Below are positions 18,016 to 26,938 of a stretch of 64,000 bases of DNA, one piece after another (the stretch's first letter is position 1; each line of letters starts with the position of its first letter). The DNA lies in NCBI RefSeq assembly GCF_000152265.2, contig NC_021592.1, positions 372,001-436,000 on the forward strand, written 5' to 3'. The translations under genes and the position numbers were made by a program. This DNA is from Ferroplasma acidarmanus Fer1. GTDB taxonomy: Archaea; Thermoplasmatota; Thermoplasmata; Thermoplasmatales; Thermoplasmataceae. The notes under the pieces are model-generated. The model did no database searches. It saw only the letters and a list, made by a program, of their open reading frames with translations, and had not been told where the DNA came from.

Positions 18016-18513
18016 ATGAACGATTATTCCCTTAGAATACTTTACATTCTCAACCTTGAAGATATGACAGGGTACGGCCTTTCCAGGAAACTCTATAATT
18101 CTGCAACGGGAAAAAATATCTCAAACGGAGCACTGATTCCGGTCTTAAACAGGTTATTATCTGACAATTTCATAGATTTTTCTGTAAGAAATGGGAAGAA
18201 ATATTATCATTTAACAGAAAAAGGGAAAAAATTTGTGGGAAATGTTCTAGACCTCAATGAGGAAGTACGGGACCAGGCAATTTTTGATGCCATTGACCGT
18301 GAATTCCCATATATAAACGTGTTTACAGATGTTGAGGATTATACATTATTAAAAAATATTATAAAGGATATAGGGCACCCGATTATAGAGATAATCCGCC
18401 AGGCGTTCTACCTGGGAAAGAAGAAAGATGAGGAAGGAATAGAGCTAATAAAAACTATGATGGATGAATTGCTTGAACGTGCCAAAGAAAGAAATTTGCG
18501 CAACAATAAATAA
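18016..18513 (+). CDS. PadR-like winged-helix regulator
   Basis: The protein has 165 residues. Its N-terminal winged helix shows the PadR pattern: LRILYILNLEDMTGYGLSRKL, then GALIPVLNRLLSDNFID, then the wing GKKYYHLTEKGKKF. The C-terminal part is helical and probably dimerising. It lies 29 nt after the exported protein gene and follows the MFS exporter, so it may control this run. The ATG at 18016 fits better than the one three codons upstream because of spacing to the weak TATA/RBS region. Confidence 0.75.
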   Translation: MNDYSLRILYILNLEDMTGYGLSRKLYNSATGKNISNGALIPVLNRLLSDNFIDFSVRNGKKYYHLTEKGKKFVGNVLDLNEEVRDQAIFDAIDREFPYINVFTDVEDYTLLKNIIKDIGHPIIEIIRQAFYLGKKKDEEGIELIKTMMDELLERAKERNLRNNK

Positions 18514-18729
18514 TATGGTGTTTCTTGGTATCAGGAATTCTTAGGTGGTATAAATCTAAACAGATATGATTGGGAACCATAACATTCTGTTTAAAGGCAG
18601 GATAAAGTACATAACAACTACAGAGAAATAAAATTAGTTAGTCCCCATAAATTTAGCTGCTTAGATTAATCACCTGTGGAAAATTGCGGGTGCAGGCACC
18701 TATTAACAATTATTAAATATAATTTCAAT

Positions 18730-18930
18730 ATGGCAATCTATATGGACGAATACAGGACAACGAAGATATGCCCACAATGCGGATCACTCAGGATTAACTG
18801 GATTGCAGGAGGCATCGCAGGGCCGGTCTACAAATGCGAGGAATGCAATTATGTTGGTGTTTTCGTACTTGAAGTCAAGCTTAAAGACCTGGAAAAATTC
18901 CAGAAAGAAATAAGGGAAGGAAGGAAATAG
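18730..18930 (+). CDS. Zinc-ribbon small protein
   Basis: This 66-residue protein carries one zinc ribbon: CPQCGS near residues 15-20 and CEECNY near 37-42, followed by a charged helix (KLKDLEKFQKEIREGRK). The start at 18730 is chosen over 18676 because the extra upstream residues do not look coding. It sits 8 nt before cobK and is probably the first gene of the cobalamin run. Its role there is unknown. In the upstream gap (18514-18729) I see only AT-rich DNA and a GGTG-CAGG-CACC mini-hairpin near 18688. Confidence 0.65.
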   Translation: MAIYMDEYRTTKICPQCGSLRINWIAGGIAGPVYKCEECNYVGVFVLEVKLKDLEKFQKEIREGRK

Positions 18931-18938
18931 GGAAATAT

Positions 18939-19691
18939 ATGATTTTGCTTCTTGATGGAACTTCTGACTCAAGGAAACTGGGTTCAGAACTTATATCCTA
19001 TGGATATTCGATAATAGCTACCGCAACCACAGAGGAAGGTACAGAAAAGTTAGAAAAGGAAAATATTCAGGCAATTAAAGGAAAACTTGATCATGAAACC
19101 ATTATTTCAAAATGCAGGGAACTTTCTATAAATGCGATAATAGATGGGTCACACCCCTATGCAGATGCAATGCACGAAAATGCAATAAATGCATCCATAA
19201 AACTTGGCATTCCACTTATCAGATTTGAAAGGGAAATGGTGAAAATAAAAAGTGATAGGATCGTATACACAGACAATTATGAAAAAGCTGTTGCCCTCGC
19301 CGGAAAAATAGGCAAAAATATTTTTGTGACCACAGGGGTAAGAAATATAGAAAATTATAAAGGGCTTCTGGAAGAGCACAATGTATATTTCCGCGTTCTT
19401 CCTGACCCGGATGGAATAAAAGCATTAATTGATATGGGCGTAAGACGAGCCAGTATTATTGCCATGGAGGGAAACTTTACAGAAAGCCTGGACAGGGCAA
19501 TAATGGAATATTATGGAATTGACACAGTTATTACAAAGGATAGTGGCTTCAATGCTGAACCCAAAATTCTGGCAGCCCTTTCCCTTGGAATTAACATAAT
19601 AATTATTTCAAGGAAAAATTATAGCTGGGAGAATATAGGGCATACAACATTACAAATAACAAAGATTTTAAATCATTATAGAATAAAATAG
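18939..19691 (+). CDS. cobK: Precorrin-6A / cobalt-precorrin-6A reductase (CobK/CbiJ)
   Basis: The protein has 250 residues, full family length. It reduces the precorrin-6A macrocycle with NAD(P)H in corrin-ring synthesis. It begins ILLLDGTSDSRKLGSEL, the CobK N-terminal signature. Other family features are DGSHPYADAMHENA near residues 70-83, FVTTGVRNIENYK near 129-141, and VITKDSG near the C-terminus. It is followed 3 nt later by cbiC and then cbiD. Confidence 0.88.
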   Translation: MILLLDGTSDSRKLGSELISYGYSIIATATTEEGTEKLEKENIQAIKGKLDHETIISKCRELSINAIIDGSHPYADAMHENAINASIKLGIPLIRFEREMVKIKSDRIVYTDNYEKAVALAGKIGKNIFVTTGVRNIENYKGLLEEHNVYFRVLPDPDGIKALIDMGVRRASIIAMEGNFTESLDRAIMEYYGIDTVITKDSGFNAEPKILAALSLGINIIIISRKNYSWENIGHTTLQITKILNHYRIK

Positions 19692-19694
19692 GAT

Positions 19695-20294
19695 ATGACC
19701 AGTACTCTTAGCCCGGCAGAGATTTACAGAAGGAGCTTTACCTTTATACAGGAAAAGATGGGGCTTGACAACTCCCTTAAGTCCAGTATAATTACGCGTG
19801 TTGTGCATGCCACTGCAGATTTTGAAATTGGAAAGTCAATGGTATTCTCATCATCATTTGAGGATTCTTTATCTGCAATTGAGGAGGGATCAATAGCTAT
19901 TGCAGATATAAATATGGTTATGTCCGGAATTTCAAGGTATAACAATAAAAAATGCTACATTGGCGACAATGATATCATCCGGGAAGCAAAACGTACCGGA
20001 ATTTCAAGGTCATACTTATCTATGTCCAGAGCATGCAGGGATAACCCTGAAGCAATATATGTTATAGGCGATGCCCCCACTGCACTGGAAGCATTGATTG
20101 ATTCCATTGATGCCGGCATATGCTTTCCCAGGCTTGTTATCGGTGTTCCGGTAGGCTTTGTCTCTGCCCTTGAAATGAAATCCAGATTGCTAGCATTTCA
20201 GGGGAACTTTATTACAAATATAAGCAATAAGGGAGGGTCTGCAGTAGCAGCGTCTATATTTAATGCAATGGTCGCGTATTTACATGTATATTGA
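19695..20294 (+). CDS. cbiC: Precorrin-8X / cobalt-precorrin-8 methylmutase (CbiC)
   Basis: This 199-residue enzyme migrates the C11 methyl to C12, giving hydrogenobyrinate or cobyrinate. The family signatures are TRVVHATADFEIGKSM with its catalytic histidine near residue 36, IADINMVMSGI near 75-85, VIGDAPTALEAL, and the C-terminal PVGFVSALEMK followed by NKGGSAVAAS. The stop overlaps the start of cbiD by 11 nt, so the two are probably translationally coupled. Confidence 0.9.
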   Translation: MTSTLSPAEIYRRSFTFIQEKMGLDNSLKSSIITRVVHATADFEIGKSMVFSSSFEDSLSAIEEGSIAIADINMVMSGISRYNNKKCYIGDNDIIREAKRTGISRSYLSMSRACRDNPEAIYVIGDAPTALEALIDSIDAGICFPRLVIGVPVGFVSALEMKSRLLAFQGNFITNISNKGGSAVAASIFNAMVAYLHVY

Positions 20295-21348
20295 AAATCC
20301 TGACAGGACAAACTTGAGGTACGGTTATACCACCGGAGCCTGTGCAACGGCTGCTACCAGGGCAGCATTGATCATGATGGTTACAGGGAAAACTGTTGAT
20401 TATGTTGAGATTAACCTGCCGGCTAAAAAAACTGCCCGTTTTTTAATTGAAAATTCCAAAATATACGAAAATTATTGCATAGCATCGGTAAAGAAAGATG
20501 GAGGGGATGACCCGGACGTTACTACAGGCCTGTATATTTATTCCCGGGTTGAATATTCAGAAAAATCTGGTATAGAAATTACCGGAGGTGAGGGTGTTGG
20601 AGTTGTAACTAAGGAGGGACTGCCAATAAAGCCCGGAAATCCAGCAATAAATCCGGTTCCGCTTAAAATGCTCCGTGCTGCAGCTACAGAAGTACTGGAT
20701 TCCTATGAGGTTCACCGTGGGCTGAAAATCACAATATCTGTGCCCGGAGGTGCTGAAGTAGCAACGAAAACATGCAACCCTAAACTTGGAATCATTGGTG
20801 GAATATCGATACTGGGCACCAGAGGCATAGTGATACCGTTCTCTGATTCTTCGTGGAAAGCCTCAATAGTGCTTGGAATCAGGGTTGCTTCACGCATGGA
20901 TATGGATACTCTGGTTTTCAGCACAGGTGGAAGAAGTGATACTGCAGTGCATAAAATTTTCCCGGATTTTAAAGAAGAACAGTTCATAGAAATCGGTGAT
21001 TTTCTTGGATTTTCTGTAAAACGGGCGGTGGACACAGGAATCAGGAATCTTGTAATTGCAGGAATGCCCGGAAAAATATCAAAACTGGCAGATAACAATA
21101 TGGACCTTCATTCTTCAAAGAGTTCCGTCAATTTTGATTTTCTGGCATCTATCGGGAAAAAAATAGGATACCCGGATGAAATTATTTCCAGAATCCGCCA
21201 TGCCAATACTGTATTGAATGTAATGGAAATAATAAACTATGATAGTATATTCCTGGATACTCTTAAGGAAAGATCCATAGAAAACATCAATAAAATTACA
21301 GGAAATAAAATTAAAGTAGATATAGAAATTATAAAAAATGAATATTGA
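20284..21348 (+). CDS. cbiD: Cobalt-precorrin-5B C1-methyltransferase (CbiD)
   Basis: This CbiD protein of about 354 residues performs C1 methylation and ring contraction in the anaerobic (early-cobalt) cobalamin route. The diagnostic N-terminus is LRYGYTTGACATAATRAA. Later segments VKKDGGDDPDVTTG, GGEGVGVVTKEGL and GGISILGTRGIV match the family. The ATG at 20284 is preferred over 20263 because TNLRYGYTTG then lies close to the N-terminus. CbiD marks an anaerobic-type pathway. The remaining cbi genes are not in this window except the distant CobY-like gene at 48433. Confidence 0.9.
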   Translation: MYIENPDRTNLRYGYTTGACATAATRAALIMMVTGKTVDYVEINLPAKKTARFLIENSKIYENYCIASVKKDGGDDPDVTTGLYIYSRVEYSEKSGIEITGGEGVGVVTKEGLPIKPGNPAINPVPLKMLRAAATEVLDSYEVHRGLKITISVPGGAEVATKTCNPKLGIIGGISILGTRGIVIPFSDSSWKASIVLGIRVASRMDMDTLVFSTGGRSDTAVHKIFPDFKEEQFIEIGDFLGFSVKRAVDTGIRNLVIAGMPGKISKLADNNMDLHSSKSSVNFDFLASIGKKIGYPDEIISRIRHANTVLNVMEIINYDSIFLDTLKERSIENINKITGNKIKVDIEIIKNEY

Positions 21349-21370
21349 TAATTTAAAATTTAAAAAAATA

Positions 21371-23065
21371 TTAGTATTCGCCCTCAACATCCACTTCTTT
21401 TGTGGTGTCAAGCAACGAATCGGCAGATATTAAAGCCTCTTTCGGTGCACTCATTAATCCTATCACGAAGAATATTGCAGCATATATTGCAAGAACAACG
21501 TAATCAAATGGATATGCTATAATGTTCAACCCCCCGGTTGGTGTTCCGCCTACATAGGAAAGAATTATCATTCCTGCTATGTATACGGGTATCCATACGG
21601 AGTTGCGAAGATTCAGCCCCATGAAATGCTTTCTGCTGGCCTGGTATATGAATACAACCGAACCTGCAAGCACTGCACCAAGTGCGTAAAGTGTTGTTGG
21701 GAATGTTGCCCAGTAGATTAAGAAAGTTGCAACTTCAAATGAGACAAAAGCCCATGCCATTGGGTGCGGGATTTTAAATGGCCTTTCCACATTTGGATAC
21801 AATCTTCTCAGTACAGGAAGTGAAATTGATGCCACCGCAAAGTTTGCCACTGCTGCGACTACCACGAAATCAACGAGTGCATACCATGAGGGCAACGGAA
21901 GAAGGAATATAATTGCTAGGACCAGTGCGAGTATCAATGCAAAGTAAGGTGCACCGTGTTTTGTTGTTTTTCTAAATCCTTTAGGCAGTGCATCCTCTTC
22001 TGAATACCCAAATATAATTCTGCTTGCTCCGGTCAGGTATACTCCAAGGGTGCCTCCGGGCGAAAATATGGCAAATAAGAAGAATACAATTACCATTCCA
22101 CCAAGGAGGTCTGCTTCAGCTACAGTCATTCCTGGAATTATATTAGCATGTATAATAGAGGAAAGTGGAGATCCCAGGGCTGCTACAAAGCTCCAGTCTC
22201 CGGTTTGTATTCCAAATCCAGCCCAGCTGACTGTCCCTACTATTACCACTGCCATTGCAATATATAAAAGTGATTGTACTGCCAGTACTGTTCCTATAAT
22301 TTTAGGCATTGTCTTGCCCGGGTTTTTCACTTCCCCTGCCATATCAGCTACCTGCCTGTAACCGCCGAAGGAAAATAATATTCCAGAGGCAGGGATTGCG
22401 ATGAATAAACCGCCAACTGATGGCATGAATCCAGCAAATCCTCCTGCACTGCTTGCTCCTACGAGGCCAGATGTGAAATTGCCCCAGTGCCATATAAACA
22501 ATGGAAGTATTACAATAAATGCAACAACTACCCCAATCTTTACCCATGTTAGAACTTTATTGAATTTTCCAAATCTGGCAATGCCCACCATATTCAATGC
22601 AAAGAATCCTAGCAGAAGCAGAATTGCCAGCAGTATTCCATAACCTGTAAGGACTCCTGTTGTGGAATCATACAGGAATGGGAAATATAAGGATGCATAT
22701 GTTGACACCGCAACAGCTTCGATAGCAGGTATTGTTGCAGCCCAGATAAGCAGTCCCCAACCTGACATAAATCCACCATATGAACCGTATGAGTAATACG
22801 CCACCCTTGCACTTATACCCGATCTCGGAAACATTGCTGCATATTCAGCAAATGGGAGGGTTACAAGGATGATAAAAATCGCGGCAATAATCCATGACAC
22901 TATAATTGCAGGGCCGGCATATCCTGTTCCGCCTGCAGCTGCGAATAGTATACCAGAACCTACTGCTCCGCCCACTCCAAACATAATGGCTTCATGTGTG
23001 CTCATTCCCCGTCTCATTCCAGTTTTGGTACGCTTTCCCAAAACTTTATTATCTACGTCTTGCAT
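21371..23065 (-). CDS. APC-superfamily amino-acid permease
   Basis: The protein has about 564 residues after trimming, with twelve or more hydrophobic helices. The TM1 motif MFGVGGAVGSGILFAAAGGTG is the APC signature, and the TM6 region reads FSFGGYRQVADMAGEVKNPGK. The ATG at 23065 (MQDVDNKVLG) is chosen. An in-frame upstream extension to 23158 is rich in I, K and F and lies in TATA-like promoter DNA. The C-terminus is longer than in typical APC proteins. It is an importer of amino acids or peptide-derived substrates by family; specificity is unknown. Confidence 0.87.
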   Translation of the reverse strand: MQDVDNKVLGKRTKTGMRRGMSTHEAIMFGVGGAVGSGILFAAAGGTGYAGPAIIVSWIIAAIFIILVTLPFAEYAAMFPRSGISARVAYYSYGSYGGFMSGWGLLIWAATIPAIEAVAVSTYASLYFPFLYDSTTGVLTGYGILLAILLLLGFFALNMVGIARFGKFNKVLTWVKIGVVVAFIVILPLFIWHWGNFTSGLVGASSAGGFAGFMPSVGGLFIAIPASGILFSFGGYRQVADMAGEVKNPGKTMPKIIGTVLAVQSLLYIAMAVVIVGTVSWAGFGIQTGDWSFVAALGSPLSSIIHANIIPGMTVAEADLLGGMVIVFFLFAIFSPGGTLGVYLTGASRIIFGYSEEDALPKGFRKTTKHGAPYFALILALVLAIIFLLPLPSWYALVDFVVVAAVANFAVASISLPVLRRLYPNVERPFKIPHPMAWAFVSFEVATFLIYWATFPTTLYALGAVLAGSVVFIYQASRKHFMGLNLRNSVWIPVYIAGMIILSYVGGTPTGGLNIIAYPFDYVVLAIYAAIFFVIGLMSAPKEALISADSLLDTTKEVDVEGEY

Positions 23066-23314
23066 AGCAATAGATACAGGGAGCTTATTTAATACTTTCG
23101 TCAAAATTATGAATTTCGTTATTTTTTTTATAAAAATGAAATTAATTTCGACATACATAAAATTATTGATAAATACTCAAAGATTTTTTCATATAAAATT
23201 TACATATTTATACATTGTATCATAGTATAGAGATAAATTTATTCTGCAAATAATTCGAAAGCCCATAATAGATATGAGTAATATTATTTATATAGTGTAA
23301 AAATATAAGTTGTA

Positions 23315-23557
23315 ATGACCGTATTAAGCCAGGCTGATTATGAGCGGTTTACGTGGAAACATCGAAAAGTATTATTTTCCTATGGGGTAACGGTGATTAT
23401 AATAAAGATCGCTACAGGATATTTGAATCTGAAAATTGGCATAGGCTTAAATGATACTTTAACGGTACTTGCTATAGCCGGATTCCTGTTCCTGGTTGAA
23501 TTGGTCTTACTTTATAATTATAAAAAATCTGTAGAAAAAATGAATAGGGAATTATAA
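23315..23557 (+). CDS. Small two-TM membrane protein, unknown
   Basis: This 80-residue protein has a basic amphipathic N-terminus (YERFTWKHRK), one membrane segment near residues 21-39, a short loop, a second segment near 46-66 and a charged tail. I do not recognise the family. It stands between a permease gene and the convergent isocitrate dehydrogenase gene, its stop 7 nt from the icd stop. A TATA-like ttatttatatag lies 25-30 nt before the ATG. Confidence 0.6.
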   Translation: MTVLSQADYERFTWKHRKVLFSYGVTVIIIKIATGYLNLKIGIGLNDTLTVLAIAGFLFLVELVLLYNYKKSVEKMNREL

Positions 23558-23564
23558 ATATGGC

Positions 23565-24743
23565 TTATAGCCCATCTATAATTTTCACAAGCGAGTCACC
23601 AAATTCCTTTGTCCCCATTGCCGGAACATCAAAGAATTTAGCAAGGTCCTTTGTGACTTTCTTTGTCTCTATAGCTTCCCCTATAGCTTTTTCTATCACA
23701 TCAAATGCTTCGTGCCAGTTCAGGTATTTAATCATAAGCTGCGCTCCTCTTATCAATCCCAGCGGGTCTGCTACATTCTGCCCTGCATATTTCGGTGCGG
23801 TTCCATGCACTGCTTCAAACATTCCTGCATCGTCTCCAACATTTGCGCCGCCTAGAGTCCCGATATTTCCTATTAATGCACCTGCTGCATCAGAAATATA
23901 ATCCCCATCTATATTTGGAGCTAATATCACTTCATAGTTTTCAGGCCTTGTTATTATCTGCTGGAACATATTATCGGCTATCATGTCGTTTACAAGTATT
24001 TTACTTGAATCATCGGTTGATGTATAATTACCGAATTCGTTTTTAAGTGTTTCATATGCCCATTCCCTGAAAGCGCCTTCCGTGTATTTCATTACATTTC
24101 CCTTATGCATTATAGTGATCTTCTTTTTGTTGTTTTCAATTGCAAATTTTGCAGCCGCTCTTGTGATTCTCTGGGTTTTATATTTGCTCATTGGCTTTAT
24201 TCCAATTCCAGAATCGTCGCTTATTTCAACATGTAATTTGTCTTTGAAAAATTTTCTAATTTCGGCAGCCTCTTTGCTGTCATACTTATACTCAATTCCG
24301 GTGTAAAGATCATCAGTATTTTCCCTGAATATGGTTAAATTTACATTTTCCGGGTGTTTGAGTGGGCTTTCTAAACCTTTCATAAAACTAACAGGCCTTA
24401 TATTTGAATAAAGGTCGAGCATAACTCTTATCCTTACATTGATTGACTTAAAACCAGTACCTATAGGTGTTCCAAGCGGCGATTTTAACAGTACACGGTA
24501 TTGTTTTATTGCCTCCTGTGATTCTTCCGGGAAACGATCATTTTTCTCTTTCAGTGCTTTGTCCCCTACAAGAATTTCTTTCCACTCTATTTTTTTATTT
24601 TTGTATGCCTTTTTAACTGCAGCATCCACAACTTTCCTCGTTACATCCATGATTTCTGGGCCTATGCCATCACCGTCTGTGTACAGAATTGTCGGATTAT
24701 CGGGCACTTTCCACTTTCCATTTTCAAATGTTATTTTTGCCAT
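23565..24743 (-). CDS. icd: Isocitrate dehydrogenase, NADP-type
   Basis: This 392-residue enzyme oxidatively decarboxylates isocitrate to 2-oxoglutarate in the citric-acid cycle. The family signatures are YTDGDGIGPEIMD near the N-terminus, the substrate-binding segment NVRIRVMLDLYSNIRPV, FRENTDDLYTGIEY, and the C-terminal NIDGDYISDAAGALIG with VGDDAGMFEAVHGTAPKYAG. These fit NADP-dependent type I IDH rather than isopropylmalate dehydrogenase. It is monocistronic between a small membrane protein and an APC permease. Confidence 0.93.
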   Translation of the reverse strand: MAKITFENGKWKVPDNPTILYTDGDGIGPEIMDVTRKVVDAAVKKAYKNKKIEWKEILVGDKALKEKNDRFPEESQEAIKQYRVLLKSPLGTPIGTGFKSINVRIRVMLDLYSNIRPVSFMKGLESPLKHPENVNLTIFRENTDDLYTGIEYKYDSKEAAEIRKFFKDKLHVEISDDSGIGIKPMSKYKTQRITRAAAKFAIENNKKKITIMHKGNVMKYTEGAFREWAYETLKNEFGNYTSTDDSSKILVNDMIADNMFQQIITRPENYEVILAPNIDGDYISDAAGALIGNIGTLGGANVGDDAGMFEAVHGTAPKYAGQNVADPLGLIRGAQLMIKYLNWHEAFDVIEKAIGEAIETKKVTKDLAKFFDVPAMGTKEFGDSLVKIIDGL

Positions 24744-24822
24744 AAAAACCTATGTATAATTATCATATGAATTATTAATATTTCTGTTATTACCAATCAA
24801 TTGAATTGCTTTAAACACATAC

Positions 24823-26187
24823 TCATTTTTTAATTTGTTGCCTGCTCCTGCCAAACAACCTTACTTTGCTATATCCTGGAATTATTTGTTTCGCTTTCCT
24901 GATATAGCCTCCGGATTCCATGACATGCTTTATGCCATAAATACCTGAAACCAGCGCCAGAACTGCAAGGCTTATTTCTATTGCATGAAGGCCAAGATAA
25001 CTGATCGTAATGAATATTGTAGCCATGCCTATCAGTGGTATGATAAAAAAATACTTCTGTTCCCTCATATGTTTGGGATTTTCTCTTTTTACCTTTCTCC
25101 AGAGCATTATTGCTGAAAAATCTATTATTGAATATGCTATGAGCACTGATACATTTGACGCTTCTATTATTGTTGCAAAGCCAACAAAATAAACGAATAA
25201 TAAGCTAATCGCCATAGAAAGCAATATGGAATAAAAAGGCGTCCCAAATTTATCTATCCTGCCGAAGGTACCTGGTATTTCCCTATCCCTTCCCATCGCG
25301 TAGAGCACCCTGCTGGTACCCAGTATACCTGTTAATACTACACCGGCAGTTGCAGTGATTCCCCCTATAGCTACAATTATAAGAATATAGGAATTGTGCA
25401 AAACTGCTATTGCGGCTGAGAGGGGCGCTGAAGCTGATGCAAGATTGGATGATGGGATTAATCCTATTGCCACTACAGCTACAATAGAATAAAGGGCAGA
25501 TGATATAATTATGGAAATGATAATGGCTTTCGGTATATTTTTTTCAGGATTCTTAACTTCATCTCCAATAGTTGTTATCCGGGAAAATCCCGTAAAAGCG
25601 AAAAATATCAGGGCAGAACCCTCCATTATTCCGGTAAATCCGTGAGGGTCGAAATTAGAAAAATCTGTTAATTTAAAATAAAATAAGCCGGAAACTACAA
25701 AAATAATCAGTATTGCGATATTTATCCCGACAAGAATAGATAAGGTCTTTGCAGAATTCTTTATGCCAAGCATATTCAGGATTGCAAACATTATGATTAT
25801 AGGAATGCCAAAAACTATGAGATCTATATGAAGATGAAAAAGGGAGTTAATGTAACTGCCAGTGCTCAATGATACTGCTGAAATGGCAATCATATTGGAG
25901 AATGTCCACATTGTTCCGCCTATAAATCCGGCCGATGGGGCAAATGATTCTTTTGCGTACTCATAAACGCCGCCTTCTTTGGATGTGTGCTGGGCTATTT
26001 CAGAAAAACTCAGCCCCGTAAATATAGCTATGATTGCTGAAACAAAGATAGAAATTATAATTGCGGGGCCGGCCTTCCCCGCAGCGATGCCTATAATTAC
26101 GAATATACCTGCGCCAATTATCGCCCCTAAATTAATAATTATGGCTGACCGCAATCCAAGAATCCTTTTTAGGCCATATGTTTCCAT
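24823..26187 (-). CDS. APC-superfamily amino-acid permease
   Basis: The protein has about 454 residues and twelve helices. It starts METYGLKRILGLRSAI, with the TM1 motif GAIIGAGIFVIIGIAAG. TM6 reads FFAFTGFSRITTIGDEVKNPEKN, the conserved APC segment. The ATG at 26187 is preferred over the in-frame 26217. Its relation to the other permease (21371) is at family level only. The substrate is unknown. Confidence 0.87.
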   Translation of the reverse strand: METYGLKRILGLRSAIIINLGAIIGAGIFVIIGIAAGKAGPAIIISIFVSAIIAIFTGLSFSEIAQHTSKEGGVYEYAKESFAPSAGFIGGTMWTFSNMIAISAVSLSTGSYINSLFHLHIDLIVFGIPIIIMFAILNMLGIKNSAKTLSILVGINIAILIIFVVSGLFYFKLTDFSNFDPHGFTGIMEGSALIFFAFTGFSRITTIGDEVKNPEKNIPKAIIISIIISSALYSIVAVVAIGLIPSSNLASASAPLSAAIAVLHNSYILIIVAIGGITATAGVVLTGILGTSRVLYAMGRDREIPGTFGRIDKFGTPFYSILLSMAISLLFVYFVGFATIIEASNVSVLIAYSIIDFSAIMLWRKVKRENPKHMREQKYFFIIPLIGMATIFITISYLGLHAIEISLAVLALVSGIYGIKHVMESGGYIRKAKQIIPGYSKVRLFGRSRQQIKK

Positions 26188-26293
26188 GTAACGCAATATT
26201 GCCCTTTCATAAATCAATATGTTGATTCTAAGAGGTATTGTAATAGGGGTATAAGAGAGAAAAAATTTAATAATAAAGTCTAATTAATAACAC

Positions 26294-26446
26294 ATGTGCG
26301 AAGATTGTATGGATGAAAGCTGCAAATGCGATAGCTGTTATAATTACAGGCATTATTCTGCGTGCCCTGTGTGCGGGCATACAGTATTCCTTGACTGCTG
26401 CCAGGGATTTATAAAGCACAAATATGATTTGGATTTTAAGCTCTAG
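26294..26446 (+). CDS. Cysteine-rich 50-residue putative zinc protein
   Basis: This short frame contains nine cysteines in 50 residues: CEDCMDESCKCDSC at the N-terminus, then CPVCGH and a DCC triplet (FLDCCQGF), ending KHKYDLDFKL. The CxxC pairs suggest two zinc sites. The stop overlaps the stop of the convergent SRPBCC gene by 4 nt. A TATA-like aatttaataataaag lies about 25 nt before the ATG. I do not recognise the family. The dense, spaced cysteine pattern argues strongly for a real gene. Confidence 0.6.
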   Translation: MCEDCMDESCKCDSCYNYRHYSACPVCGHTVFLDCCQGFIKHKYDLDFKL

Positions 26447-26841
26447 GATGATTCAAAATAATCCTTTATGCGCTTCAAAGCGTCCTCCGTCCCCTGTTCA
26501 AAATGCCCCTGTAATTTGTTTGAGAATGCCCTCAGCATCGGTGAAAGTTTTATATTCCATACAGACACTATTTTTACAGGATCATTACCGTAGAGCTGCG
26601 TTGTTTTTTCTCCAGTGAATGGCCCTTTTAAGTAATTCTCACTTAATATGAAATTATCTTCATCTTCTTTGAGCTGCATTTTCCCCTTTCCAGGAAAGGC
26701 AAACTGTACCATATAGTAATTTCCTTCTTTTTCAATGCTTCTGGTGCCATGCCAGAATTCAGGAATTCTTTTATAGTCCTTTATAAGTTCCCAGATATCC
26801 TCTCTGTCCGAGTTGACCTCTATTTCTTTTTTAAATTCCAT
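26443..26841 (-). CDS. SRPBCC / START-like ligand-binding protein
   Basis: This 132-residue protein fits the helix-grip fold. It begins with the strand MEFKKEIEVNSDREDIWELIKDY, continues with FWHGTRSIEKEGNYYMVQF, and ends in a long C-terminal helix LQGHFEQGTEDALKRIKDYF. Such proteins bind hydrophobic ligands or act as cyclases. No catalytic residue can be assigned, and the neighbours give no clue. Confidence 0.7.
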   Translation of the reverse strand: MEFKKEIEVNSDREDIWELIKDYKRIPEFWHGTRSIEKEGNYYMVQFAFPGKGKMQLKEDEDNFILSENYLKGPFTGEKTTQLYGNDPVKIVSVWNIKLSPMLRAFSNKLQGHFEQGTEDALKRIKDYFESS

Positions 26842-26938
26842 GTGATGGGATGTATATAATATATATCAATTTTTACCGCACATATGTTTCAATGCCAACG
26901 CTTATATATACATATAAGGTTATATTTTAGGTGATTTT

